From the NCBI GenBank assembly GCA_004322045.1, contig SCRN01000034.1, forward strand, positions 1 through 64,000: a stretch of 64,000 bases of DNA. The letters run 5' to 3'. Position numbers and translations under genes: made by a program. The notes below the pieces were generated by a model. It made no database searches, was not told the origin of the DNA, and saw only the letters and a list, made by a program, of their open reading frames with translations. The DNA is from Paraburkholderia sp. Lineage in GTDB: Bacteria; Pseudomonadota; Gammaproteobacteria; Burkholderiales; Burkholderiaceae. Of this stretch, positions 9,707 through 17,923 are shown piece by piece (the first letter of the stretch is position 1; each line of letters begins with the position of its first letter).

Positions 9707-9727
9707 TCGCCTATTGACAATAGGCGA
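9707..9727 (+). repeat. Near-perfect palindrome upstream of the chemoreceptor gene
   Basis: TCGCCTATTG-A-CAATAGGCGA: 10-bp perfect arms around one base, about 80 nt before the chemoreceptor start. A shorter related copy, TCGCC-ATA-GGCGA, lies at about 9604-9616. The symmetry suggests an operator for a dimeric regulator. The remainder of the gap shows nothing else. Confidence 0.45.
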
Positions 9728-9803
9728 GCACCCGGGCTGCCGATATTCCTGCGGTAGGCGCTGTTCCTTGCGCTTTCCTGAACGCCCGCACGCGAGTATC
9801 GTC

Positions 9804-11366
9804 ATGTTTAAATCGCTCTCGATTCGAGGCGGCCTTGCCGCCACCATAGCCGGTTACACGGCGTTGCTGATGCTCGTCATCGGGGGCGCGCTCGTGCTGC
9901 TGTACGCCGGCCGAGCGGATCTTGCCGCCATGTATCGCGACGACACGGCGTCGCTGCTGCACTTGAAGACGAGTTCCGAACGGTTGCTCGTGTTGCGCGG
10001 TGGCCTGAGCGAAGTCGAGCAATTGATCAGCGCGGGCCAGCCTGCGCAAAAACAGATTGCCCGCCTCCATCAATTGCTCGCGCAAAGCAATGAAGAACTA
10101 GCAGCCTACCAGCACGGGCATGCGCCCGATGCGGTCGAGCAGAAAACGCTCGAAACGCTGCTCGCGCGCCGCCAAACCTTATTGGCTCAGACATTGCAAA
10201 AGGCGCTGTCGCAATTGGACAGCGACAACATGGTGGATTTCCTTTCGACGCAGCGCGAAGCCTCGCCGGCATTGTTCGCGGACTACCAAGACGCCATGAC
10301 CGCATTGGAAGACGTGCAATTGACTCGACAGAAATCGCGCTTCGAGCAAGCCGATGCGCGATTTCATCGCGCGTTGTGGGCGCTTGGCGCAGCCGCCGCG
10401 ATCGCGCTGATTCTCGGCTTTCTCATGCAACGTAGGCTTGCGCGCGCCATCGTTACGCCGGTCAATTCGGCCGTCGAACACTTCGATCGGATCGCCCAAG
10501 GCGATTTGACGCGCGGCGTCATTGTCGAGCGCGCCAACGAAATGGGGCATTTGCTCACGCGCCTCGGCCAAATGCAAACCGGATTGGCACAAACGGTGGG
10601 CCAAGTGCGGGCGGGCGCCGAAGCGATTGCAGGCGACGTACGCACGATCGCGCACGGCAACATGGAGTTGTCCGACCGCACCGAAGAGCAAGCGGCATCG
10701 CTGGAACAAGCGGCGGCCAGCATCGAGCAATTGACCGCGACCGTGCGTCAAACGGCCGACAATGCGCGCAGCGCACGCGCCTACGCGGGCAACGCCGCCG
10801 AAATCGCCGTCAAGGGCGGCGACGCGATGGCGCGTGTCGTCTCTACGATGGATGCGATTTCGGCCAGTTCGACGCAGATCTCCGGTATCGTCGGCGTAAT
10901 CGAAGGCATCGCGTTCCAAACGAACATCCTCGCGCTCAACGCAGCGGTCGAAGCCGCGCGTGCCGGAGAAAACGGACGCGGCTTCGCGGTCGTCGCCTCG
11001 GAAGTGCGCAACTTGGCGCAGCGCAGTGCGGCGGCAGCGAAGGAAATCAAAACCCTGATCGGCGATTCGACGCTGCGTGTGGATAGCGGCAGCGCGCTCG
11101 TCGGTGAGGCCGGCGCGACGATGACCGAACTCGCCGACGCCGTGGATCGCGTGCGCACCATCATCGCCGAGATCAGTCTAGCCTCGGAGCAACAGTCGAT
11201 CGGCATCGAGCAGGTCAATGCATCGGTCTCCCACATGGAGCAGGCCATGCAACGCAATGCGGCGTTGGCCGAGGAGGCGTCGGCCACCGCAGTTTCGCTC
11301 GAAGATCAAAGCCGGCGCCTGGGCGAGGCGGTGTCCCGCTTCCAACTGCCGTCGAGCACGCACTGA
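9804..11366 (+). CDS. Methyl-accepting chemotaxis protein (Tsr/Tar-like layout)
   Basis: 520-residue transmembrane chemoreceptor. TM1 at about 12-35, a periplasmic four-helix-bundle-sized domain, TM2 at about 194-214, a HAMP domain (RRLARAIVTPVNSAVEHFDRI), then the methyl-accepting domain. The conserved hairpin tip GIAFQTNILALNAAVEAARA, where CheA and CheW dock, is intact. The C-terminus ends RFQLPSSTH without a CheR-binding NWETF-type pentapeptide. The ATG at 9804 gives a normal receptor N-terminus; the in-frame upstream extension has no family match. No chemotaxis genes are nearby, so the ligand is unknown. Confidence 0.92.
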   Translation: MFKSLSIRGGLAATIAGYTALLMLVIGGALVLLYAGRADLAAMYRDDTASLLHLKTSSERLLVLRGGLSEVEQLISAGQPAQKQIARLHQLLAQSNEELAAYQHGHAPDAVEQKTLETLLARRQTLLAQTLQKALSQLDSDNMVDFLSTQREASPALFADYQDAMTALEDVQLTRQKSRFEQADARFHRALWALGAAAAIALILGFLMQRRLARAIVTPVNSAVEHFDRIAQGDLTRGVIVERANEMGHLLTRLGQMQTGLAQTVGQVRAGAEAIAGDVRTIAHGNMELSDRTEEQAASLEQAAASIEQLTATVRQTADNARSARAYAGNAAEIAVKGGDAMARVVSTMDAISASSTQISGIVGVIEGIAFQTNILALNAAVEAARAGENGRGFAVVASEVRNLAQRSAAAAKEIKTLIGDSTLRVDSGSALVGEAGATMTELADAVDRVRTIIAEISLASEQQSIGIEQVNASVSHMEQAMQRNAALAEEASATAVSLEDQSRRLGEAVSRFQLPSSTH

Positions 11367-11498
11367 CGCCCGGATACCATTGCCACGGCGATTCGGTTCT
11401 ATCGGCGCGAGCCGGGCCCTGCTCTACTGGTATATGCGGCGCGAAGGGACGCATACGCGTAGCGCGCGCGCTTTCTCATGGAGACCAGGGCTATTCCT

Positions 11499-12377
11499 AT
11501 GTCAACACCTGACCGTTCTCACCAATTCATCTTGACGCTCGCTTGCCCGAGCGCCGCGGGTCAAGTCGCGGCCGTTGTCGCACTGCTCGACAAACATGGC
11601 GGCTATATCGACGAATTGTCCGTTTTCGACGACGATCTCAGCGAGCGCTTCTTCATGCGCTGCGTCTTTCATGGCGCGCGCGGACACGATGCGCCGCTGG
11701 ATCTGAACGCGCTCCAAGCCGAATTCACGCCAACCGCCGCATCGTTCGATATGACCTGGGCCATTCACGATGCGAATGTGCGGCCCAAAGTATTGTTGAT
11801 GGTGTCGAAACTCGAGCACTGCCTGGCCGATTTGCTCTTCCGCTGGCGCATGGGCGAATTGAAGATGGACATCGTCGGCATTGCGTCGAATCATACGACA
11901 CTCGAGCCGATGGCCGTTCAGCACGGACTGCCCTTTCACTATTTGCCGTTGACCGCCGACACCAAGGAGCGGCAGGAAGCGCGGCTACTCGATCTGTTCG
12001 AGACGACGGGCGCCGAGTTGATGGTGCTTGCGCGCTATATGCAGATTCTGTCGGAAGCGACGAGCCGCACGTTGGCGGGCCGCGCCATCAACATCCATCA
12101 CTCGTTTCTGCCCGGCTTCAAGGGCGCAAAGCCTTATCACCAAGCGCACGCGCGCGGCGTGAAGCTCATCGGCGCAACGGCCCACTTCGTGACGGACGAC
12201 CTGGACGAAGGCCCGATCATCGAGCAAGTGGTCGAGCGCGTCGACCATTCGCATAGCCCGGAGCGTTTATTGGCTGTGGGGCGTGACGTGGAGTGCATTA
12301 CCCTCGCACGGGCGGTGAAGGCGTTCATCGAACGGCGCGTGTTCATCAACGGCGAGCGGACCGTCGTTTTGCAGTAA
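11499..12377 (+). CDS. purU: Formyltetrahydrofolate deformylase
   Basis: Hydrolyses 10-formyl-THF to formate and THF. 292 residues: an N-terminal ACT domain (FILTLACPSAAGQVAAV) and a C-terminal formyltransferase-fold hydrolase with the catalytic cluster NIHHSFLPGFKGAKPYHQA and the late Asp in HFVTDDLDEGPII. The ATG at 11499 gives the usual N-terminus; an alternative in-frame ATG lies 21 nt upstream. It is convergent with the betaine cluster and would recycle folate one-carbon units made by sarcosine oxidase, a frequent association of purU with betaine catabolism genes. Confidence 0.93.
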   Translation: MSTPDRSHQFILTLACPSAAGQVAAVVALLDKHGGYIDELSVFDDDLSERFFMRCVFHGARGHDAPLDLNALQAEFTPTAASFDMTWAIHDANVRPKVLLMVSKLEHCLADLLFRWRMGELKMDIVGIASNHTTLEPMAVQHGLPFHYLPLTADTKERQEARLLDLFETTGAELMVLARYMQILSEATSRTLAGRAINIHHSFLPGFKGAKPYHQAHARGVKLIGATAHFVTDDLDEGPIIEQVVERVDHSHSPERLLAVGRDVECITLARAVKAFIERRVFINGERTVVLQ

Positions 12378-12399
12378 CTCGATTCATCGATACATCGAT

Positions 12400-12440
12400 A
12401 AAAAAACGGGGTACGCCGACCTTAAGGCGGCGTACCCCGT
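12400..12440 (-). terminator. Intrinsic terminator of the betaine-binding-protein gene
   Basis: A perfect 12-bp stem, ACGGGGTACGCC (12406-12417) with GGCGTACCCCGT (12429-12440), is followed on the minus strand by a run of seven T. It lies 23 nt past the stop of the leftward binding-protein gene and so ends that transcript. The plus strand lacks a T-run after the stem. Confidence 0.88.
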
Positions 12441-12463
12441 GCAGGGACACTCGATACTAGGAT

Positions 12464-13327
12464 CTACTTAACGTCCGCCACCCAGCTGGTCACGCGATCA
12501 GGGTGAGCCGACACCCATGCCTTGGCCGCGTCCTGCGGCTTGGTGCCGTTCTGCGCCGCGAGCATCACGCCATCGATCTCACCCGGCTTCCACTGGAACT
12601 TCTTCAAGAACTCGACCACCTGCGGCGCCTTCTTCTCGAGCTCCGGGTTGATCACGTTGTCGACATGCTCCGCGCCGCCGAATACCTTCTTCGGATCTTC
12701 CAGGAACTTGAGCTTCCATTTGGCGAACATCCAGTGCGGCGCCCAGCCCGTCACGACGATCGGTTTGTTCGCATGGATATCGCGCGCCAACTCGGCCGTC
12801 ATCGCGCTGCCCGAGCTCGGCATCAATTGATAGCTGAGGTTGTACGCTTTGATCGCGTCGTCAGCCTTCTTCATCACGCCAGCGCCCGCATCGATACCGA
12901 CGATCCGTCCGCTGAAATCGCTCTTTTGCGCCTCGAGATCGGCGATCGTCGTCGCTTTGACGTCGATGGGCACGACCAACCCGATCTTCGCATCGGTGAA
13001 GTTGGCGCCGAGGTCCTCGACCTTCGATTTGTATTGCTCCCAATACGCGCCGTGCGTGGCCGGCAACCAAGCAGACAGCGTGGCGTCGAGATCGCCGCGC
13101 GCCACCCCGCCCCACATCACGCCGGCCGCTACCGGCACGAGCTTGACTGGGTAACCGAGCTTCGTTTCGATGACTTGCGCCGCGACATTGGACGTCGCCA
13201 CGCTATCGTCCCATCCTTCGACGTAACCGATCTTGATCGTCGGCTTGCCATCGGCAAACGCCGGCGCCGCACTCGCGAGCGCCGCGCCCAACGCGGCGCT
13301 CAGCAGCAACTGTTTAAGCAGATTCAT
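12464..13327 (-). CDS. Glycine betaine ABC transporter substrate-binding protein (orphan)
   Basis: Periplasmic binding protein of the OpuAC/ProX type, 287 residues. Signal peptide MNLLKQLLLSAALGAALASAAPAFA with cleavage near residue 25. Tryptophans that typically form the aromatic box for quaternary amines are seen in GYVEGWDDSVATSN, SAWLPATHGAYW and VTGWAPHWMFAKW. The start is supported by CCAGGAG upstream. No permease or ATPase gene adjoins; it may share ChoVW or a distant transporter, as known for CbcX/CaiX-type binding proteins in pseudomonads. It is the last gene of the leftward betaine run, 123 nt after gbcB, with its own candidate operator upstream. Confidence 0.88.
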   Translation of the reverse strand: MNLLKQLLLSAALGAALASAAPAFADGKPTIKIGYVEGWDDSVATSNVAAQVIETKLGYPVKLVPVAAGVMWGGVARGDLDATLSAWLPATHGAYWEQYKSKVEDLGANFTDAKIGLVVPIDVKATTIADLEAQKSDFSGRIVGIDAGAGVMKKADDAIKAYNLSYQLMPSSGSAMTAELARDIHANKPIVVTGWAPHWMFAKWKLKFLEDPKKVFGGAEHVDNVINPELEKKAPQVVEFLKKFQWKPGEIDGVMLAAQNGTKPQDAAKAWVSAHPDRVTSWVADVK

Positions 13328-13413
13328 AGTGGTCTCTCCTGGTCGTCCATCCGCGGCGCGGGTGATACAGGCTTTAGATTGAATAGCCAAAAATCGTCGG
13401 TGAGTGCGTTTTC

Positions 13414-13443
13414 CGACATGCGCTTGCACGCAAGCGACCGCCG
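13414..13443 (+). promoter_or_regulatory. Candidate AraC-type operator: CGACnnnCGCTTGC element, copy 1
   Basis: CGACATGCGCTTGC at 13414-13427, with a second CGAC starting exactly 21 bp after the first (13435). It lies 87 nt upstream of the betaine-binding-protein start. The same 14-mer is found upstream of betB, and a variant (11 of 14 identical) upstream of choV, each with CGAC 21 bp on. Direct repeats two helical turns apart are the usual layout for AraC-family binding. Confidence 0.6.
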
Positions 13444-13450
13444 GATGTCG

Positions 13451-14608
13451 TTATTTGTCGACGACTAAATCGCTGAGCGGTTTGCTGCAGCAAAGCAATA
13501 CCATTCCCTGATCGATCTCGCGCTGACGGATGCCGCCGTTGTGGCGCATGTCGACCTGCCCCGAGACGAGTTTGACCTTGCACGTCCCGCACATGCCCTG
13601 CGTGCATGACGACGGCAGCCGCAGCCCCGCGCGCTTGGCGGCGTCGAGGACGTGTTCGTGCGCACCGCATTCGATGTCGCGGTGAGTCTTGGCGAACGTC
13701 ACGGCATATCGGGCTTGGGTCTCGCCCGATGCAGCCTCGCCCTCCACCGGCGCACTCGCGCCTTCGCTCGCCGCGGCTTGCTCGGCGGGCGAAAGCGAAT
13801 CGAACGAGAAGCTTTCTTCGTGATAATGCGCGCGATCGAAGCCCGCTTCATCGAGCAGGTCGCGCACCGCCTTCATGTAAGGCGCCGGGCCACACGTGAA
13901 AATCTCGCGCTCCATGAAATCCGGCGCGATCAAACGAAGCAAAGGCAGCGTCAAGAAGCCGGTGACGCCGGGCCAATTCGTCCGCTGGCCAATGCGCTCA
14001 CAGACGAAGGAGGTCCTGAAATGCTGCTGATTCGACGCGATGAGATCGAGCTCCCGCGCAAAAATAATGTCGTCGGGCGTACGCGCGCTATGGATAAAAA
14101 CGATATCGCGGTCTTCGCCGAGCTCGTGATGAGAACGGCTCATCGACATCAGCGGCGTAATGCCCGAGCCGGCAGACAAGAACAAGTACTTGCCCGCGGA
14201 ATGGCGCGCGCAGGTGAATTCGCCGGCCGGCCCCAACACGCGCACGGCATCGCCGGCGCGTAGGTTGTCGTGCAGCCAATTCGATACCTTGCCGCCCGGC
14301 ACGCGCTTGACCGTGATCGAAATCGTGTGCGGGCGAGTCGGAGCCGACGAGATGGTATAGCAGCGATTGATCGTCTCGCCGTCGATTTCCATTTCCAGCG
14401 TGATGAACTGCCCAGGCTCGAACGAGAACGTCCTTCCCTCGCGCGACATGAAGAAGAAACTCTTTACGTCGTGCGTTTCCTGCCGCACTTGGCAGCAGAC
14501 GAGCGTTTCCTCGTCGTCGCTGCTCCAAGCCGCGCCGAGCGCGCTCCAGAATGCGGGGCGCGTGAGGCGTCCGTCTTGCGGCTCTAAGGTTTGCGCGTCT
14601 CGCATCAT
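13451..14608 (-). CDS. gbcB: Glycine betaine demethylase, reductase component
   Basis: Supplies electrons from NAD(P)H to the GbcA oxygenase. 385 residues: FNR-like FAD domain (RCYTISSAP), NAD-binding domain (GSGITPLMSM; CGPAPYMKAV), and a C-terminal plant-type [2Fe-2S] domain with CTQGMCGTC and a last Cys in LLCCSKP. A 20-30 residue Ala/Glu/Ser-rich linker (SPAEQAAASEGASAPVEGEA) joins the reductase to the ferredoxin domain. The start could be either of two adjacent ATGs; GAGG precedes the first. It follows gbcA with 33 nt between. Confidence 0.93.
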   Translation of the reverse strand: MMRDAQTLEPQDGRLTRPAFWSALGAAWSSDDEETLVCCQVRQETHDVKSFFFMSREGRTFSFEPGQFITLEMEIDGETINRCYTISSAPTRPHTISITVKRVPGGKVSNWLHDNLRAGDAVRVLGPAGEFTCARHSAGKYLFLSAGSGITPLMSMSRSHHELGEDRDIVFIHSARTPDDIIFARELDLIASNQQHFRTSFVCERIGQRTNWPGVTGFLTLPLLRLIAPDFMEREIFTCGPAPYMKAVRDLLDEAGFDRAHYHEESFSFDSLSPAEQAAASEGASAPVEGEAASGETQARYAVTFAKTHRDIECGAHEHVLDAAKRAGLRLPSSCTQGMCGTCKVKLVSGQVDMRHNGGIRQREIDQGMVLLCCSKPLSDLVVDK

Positions 14609-14641
14609 GCTATGCCTCGTCCCTTGCTGACTGACCGATCG

Positions 14642-15883
14642 TTAAGCGCCGACGTGAGCGCCGAGGCGGCCGACATACCAATCGCAGAATTTTTCGACGA
14701 GCCCTTCCGTGAATGGCGAGTACGGACCCGGCTCATAGGCGCTGCTGCCCGTTCCGCGTTGCGAGAACTCGACGAGCGCGCGATCTTGCGCGTTCGTTGC
14801 ATTCCACACCGCCGTCAGATTCGGAACGTCGTAATCGACGCCTTCAACCGCATCCTTATGCACCATCCACTTCGTGCGCACGAGCGTCTTGCCGGCGGAG
14901 AGCGGGATCACCGAAAAAGTGACGATGTGATCGCTCATGAAGTGGTGCCACGAATTCGGTTGCGTCCAGAACGACAGGCCACCCAGATCAGCGCGCTTGA
15001 ATTCGCCGAGCAGCTTTTTGGAGGCGACTTTCGCATCGAGCGTTTGCGACTCGCCGCTGCGGTCGAGCGGCAAGCGCTGTGTGCGAAAACCGGTGACATC
15101 GCTCAGGCGCTCTATTTCGACCGAAGGCAGGCTCATCGCTTCCCACTGCGACGCGCGCTCGACGCAGGTGCGCTCGAATGCGGCCATCCCTTCGGCGTTG
15201 GCCGGAGACGGTTGATAGCCGAAGCCGTATTCATAGAGCGAGATCGTCAGCTCGGGATGGTTCGCGACGCAGTGATAGCACTCGCGATTGTTTTCCATCG
15301 TCAACTTCCAATTGCCTTCCTCGATGATGTCGACCTGCGCCGCGATCTTGCAGTTGGCGAGATCGTGAGGAAGAAGGTACGGCTCCATCGCCGCGCGCAT
15401 GACGGCAAAATCGGCGGGAGGTTCCGGGGCGAGGCAAACGAAGATCAGGCCGCCTAGGCTTTCCACGTGAACCGACTTCAGGCTGTGCTTGCAGCGGTCG
15501 AACTTCTCACCCATATGCTCGGCGAACATCAGCGCGCCGCTCAAGTCGTAGGTCCAGCTGTGATAGGGACACACGATGTTGCCGACCGTGCCGCGTTCTT
15601 CGTTGCACAAGCGCGCGCCGCGGTGGCGGCAAACGTTGTGGAACGCGCGGACCGACATGTCGTCGTCGCGCACGATCAGAACCGATTCGCCGGCCAGCTC
15701 GACGGTCACATAATCGCCGGGCTCGGGAATATCGGGTTCGACCGCCACATGAATCCAGTGCTTGCGGAAAATCGCTTCCATATCGAGCGCGAAAATTTCT
15801 TCGCTGCGGTAAAACGGCGCTTCGAGGCTGTAGCCCTTTTTGCGCCGTTCGATGAGCGCGCGAATGTCTGCGGATACGGTCAT
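14642..15883 (-). CDS. gbcA: Glycine betaine demethylase, Rieske oxygenase component
   Basis: Rieske non-haem iron monooxygenase converting glycine betaine to dimethylglycine plus formaldehyde. 413 residues. The Rieske cluster is C85-R-H87 and C105-P-Y-H108; the catalytic-domain bridge and iron ligands are in NNRECYHCVANHPEL. The ATG at 15883 is preceded by CCGGAG; the longer in-frame start has no such site. The 81-nt gap after etfB carries CGACAAGCACTTGT (minus strand, 15926-15913), which matches 9 of the 11 fixed positions of the CGACnnnCGCTTGC element but lacks the second CGAC, and a short AAGGCC-GGAT-GGCCTT hairpin. Confidence 0.94.
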   Translation of the reverse strand: MTVSADIRALIERRKKGYSLEAPFYRSEEIFALDMEAIFRKHWIHVAVEPDIPEPGDYVTVELAGESVLIVRDDDMSVRAFHNVCRHRGARLCNEERGTVGNIVCPYHSWTYDLSGALMFAEHMGEKFDRCKHSLKSVHVESLGGLIFVCLAPEPPADFAVMRAAMEPYLLPHDLANCKIAAQVDIIEEGNWKLTMENNRECYHCVANHPELTISLYEYGFGYQPSPANAEGMAAFERTCVERASQWEAMSLPSVEIERLSDVTGFRTQRLPLDRSGESQTLDAKVASKKLLGEFKRADLGGLSFWTQPNSWHHFMSDHIVTFSVIPLSAGKTLVRTKWMVHKDAVEGVDYDVPNLTAVWNATNAQDRALVEFSQRGTGSSAYEPGPYSPFTEGLVEKFCDWYVGRLGAHVGA

Positions 15884-15964
15884 GTCTGCTCCGGATGCTT
15901 TTGACTTGCTGTACAAGTGCTTGTCGCTAAGTTCGTGTATTCAAGGCCGGATGGCCTTCCGATT

Positions 15965-16747
15965 TCAATAATCGACGAGTCGATGCTCTCGCAAATAACT
16001 GAGGATCACTTGTGCTTTTTCGACCGAAGTCCCCTCAATTACGACGTTTCCGCCACGGCTTTCCGTCGTCGTGGCCGTCAACATGCGCGCATGCCCGGAA
16101 CGCTTTTCCGCTGCGGCGAGCTTGATGGGTTTGCGCTGCACCGGCGCGATTCGCCATGCCTGCGCGTCGCTGTTCGGTAAAGCGTGCTCGCGATGCGATT
16201 CGATTGCGCCGGCCGACGCACGCGCATAGGCATAGCGAGGCGTCACGGCCGCTTGCGGGTGGACCGCGACGACGGCGGGCAGAGTCGCTTCGATGCTGCG
16301 GCGAAAGCCTTTCGGTAAGAACTGTGTGACCGCCACGCCATCGCGTTGAACGGCAACGTCGAGCGCAGATTCGACCAGCGCGTATCCCAGGGCTTCGGCC
16401 AACCGATAAGGAAGCATGCCCGTATCGTAGGCGCCTTCCGCGCGGGTTCCGGTCAGGACGAGAGGAACGCCCCGCAAGCGCTGCGCCAGGAGCGCCGCCG
16501 CGTCGTCGTCCCTGCAAGCCAACACGTCGATGCGCGGCGCGCCCAATGCCAGGTAATCGGTCAAGGCCAAATTCGATGCGTCCCCGGCATGCAGCACCTC
16601 TAGCCGCGCGCCGTGCTTTTGCGCTAGCGTGCGCGCGATTTCGAGCGCGGTGGCGTCGTTGCGGCTGTAGCACGACACCCCGCTCACGCGGTGACGCCCC
16701 ACCGAGACCAGCACGGCGATCCGATCCAGCTTCTCTATCCTGTTCAT
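15965..16747 (-). CDS. etfB: Electron transfer flavoprotein beta subunit, dimethylglycine type
   Basis: 260-residue EtfB/FixA-family subunit, the small partner of the EtfA encoded just upstream. It has the nucleotide-fold N-terminus (IAVLVSVGRHRVSGVSCYSRNDATALEIA), the LVLTGTRAEGAYDTGMLPYRLAEALG block and the VEKAQVILSYLREHRLVDY tail. It would carry electrons from dimethylglycine demethylase to ETF-quinone oxidoreductase. Its ATG overlaps the etfA stop by ATGA. It is more divergent than housekeeping EtfB, as usual for dgc-linked copies. Confidence 0.88.
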   Translation of the reverse strand: MNRIEKLDRIAVLVSVGRHRVSGVSCYSRNDATALEIARTLAQKHGARLEVLHAGDASNLALTDYLALGAPRIDVLACRDDDAAALLAQRLRGVPLVLTGTRAEGAYDTGMLPYRLAEALGYALVESALDVAVQRDGVAVTQFLPKGFRRSIEATLPAVVAVHPQAAVTPRYAYARASAGAIESHREHALPNSDAQAWRIAPVQRKPIKLAAAEKRSGHARMLTATTTESRGGNVVIEGTSVEKAQVILSYLREHRLVDY

Positions 16748-17919
16748 GCCACCACCCCTTCACGAACGTTGGCACTCGCCTGCGCGACCGATAGATGACT
16801 CGCTTGCTTGGCCTGCTCCACCTGGCTCGTCAGCGCTGTGATCGTCGCTTGCGCATCGGTGATCACCGTGAGATTGGCGCGCTTGACGATCGGCGCACTG
16901 CCGTCGAGATTGACGGCGATCACGTGCCGGCAGTCCTTGATCCCTTGCAGATGCTGAACCGCGCCCGAGATCCCGAAGGCGATATAGACGCTCGCGTTGA
17001 CGGTCTTGCCCGTCGCGCCGACCTGCTTGTCGCGCGTGAAGTGGCCGTTGTCGACAGCCACCCGGCTCGCGCCGATCGCCGCACCCAGCGTGTTCGCGAG
17101 CGCTTCGAAGGCGGCGATGTCGGTCACGCCGTTGCCGGCGGAGATGATGAAATCGGCCTCCTCGAGCGCCACTTGTGCAGCGTCGAGCTGCGTCGTGCCT
17201 CGGTCGACATATCGCGTCGCATTCGACTGCGCGCCGGCCGCGCTCGGCGCGGCCACGCGTTCGCCGGCGCCGACGAACGGCAGCTTGGCCGCCACGGCCT
17301 CGGGGTCGAGCAGGATGACGTCGGGCCACGCACGTGTTGCGAACGACACGCCGGCCCCCGCATAGCAGCCGACATGCTTGGCGTCGATCTCGACGACATG
17401 CGTCGCAATGCTGGCGTTGACGCGCGCGGCGTAACGCCGGCCGAGATCGCCGTCTCCCGTTGCGTTGTCGGGCAATAAGACATGCGCGGGCTCGAACGCG
17501 GATACACAGTCGCGCAGCGCGGCCAGAGCTTGATCCGGGGAAAACGCCGGCCGAGCCAAAGCGGGAAATTCGACGACCTTGTCCGCACCGAGCGCAGCGG
17601 CATCGTCGGTCAACTCGCCGAACACGACCAAGATCACTTCCGTTGCCGCATCGGCCACGATGGCCGCCGCGGCGATCGCCTGACGTGCGTGCTCGTCGAG
17701 CGCGCCGCGATCGCTATGCGCGGCGACGAGCAGCGCACGCGCACCGGCTTCATACACGCGGCGCGGCTTCGCCTTCTGCGCATGCGACCCATGCAACGCG
17801 GCTTGCGTCGCTTCGTCGATGGCGCCCGCGATATGTTCCGCGCCTAGCGTAATGCGCTTGAGTCCCGACGCAGCAATGACGAAAGGCCGGCGCGGATCGA
17901 TTCGTTTAACGTTATTCAT
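16744..17919 (-). CDS. etfA: Electron transfer flavoprotein alpha subunit, dimethylglycine type
   Basis: 391-residue EtfA/FixB-family FAD-binding subunit. The C-terminal FAD domain is clear: AGNGVTDIAAFEALANTLGA, VGATGKTVNASVYIAFGISG, AVNLDGSAPIVKRANL. The N-terminus carries extra sequence relative to the ~310-residue housekeeping form, typical of dgc-linked copies. The start at 17919 has GGAGTGAGG upstream. It begins 4 nt after dgcB stops and overlaps etfB, so the demethylase and its electron acceptor are co-translated. Confidence 0.92.
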   Translation of the reverse strand: MNNVKRIDPRRPFVIAASGLKRITLGAEHIAGAIDEATQAALHGSHAQKAKPRRVYEAGARALLVAAHSDRGALDEHARQAIAAAAIVADAATEVILVVFGELTDDAAALGADKVVEFPALARPAFSPDQALAALRDCVSAFEPAHVLLPDNATGDGDLGRRYAARVNASIATHVVEIDAKHVGCYAGAGVSFATRAWPDVILLDPEAVAAKLPFVGAGERVAAPSAAGAQSNATRYVDRGTTQLDAAQVALEEADFIISAGNGVTDIAAFEALANTLGAAIGASRVAVDNGHFTRDKQVGATGKTVNASVYIAFGISGAVQHLQGIKDCRHVIAVNLDGSAPIVKRANLTVITDAQATITALTSQVEQAKQASHLSVAQASANVREGVVA

Positions 17920-17923
17920 GGCC

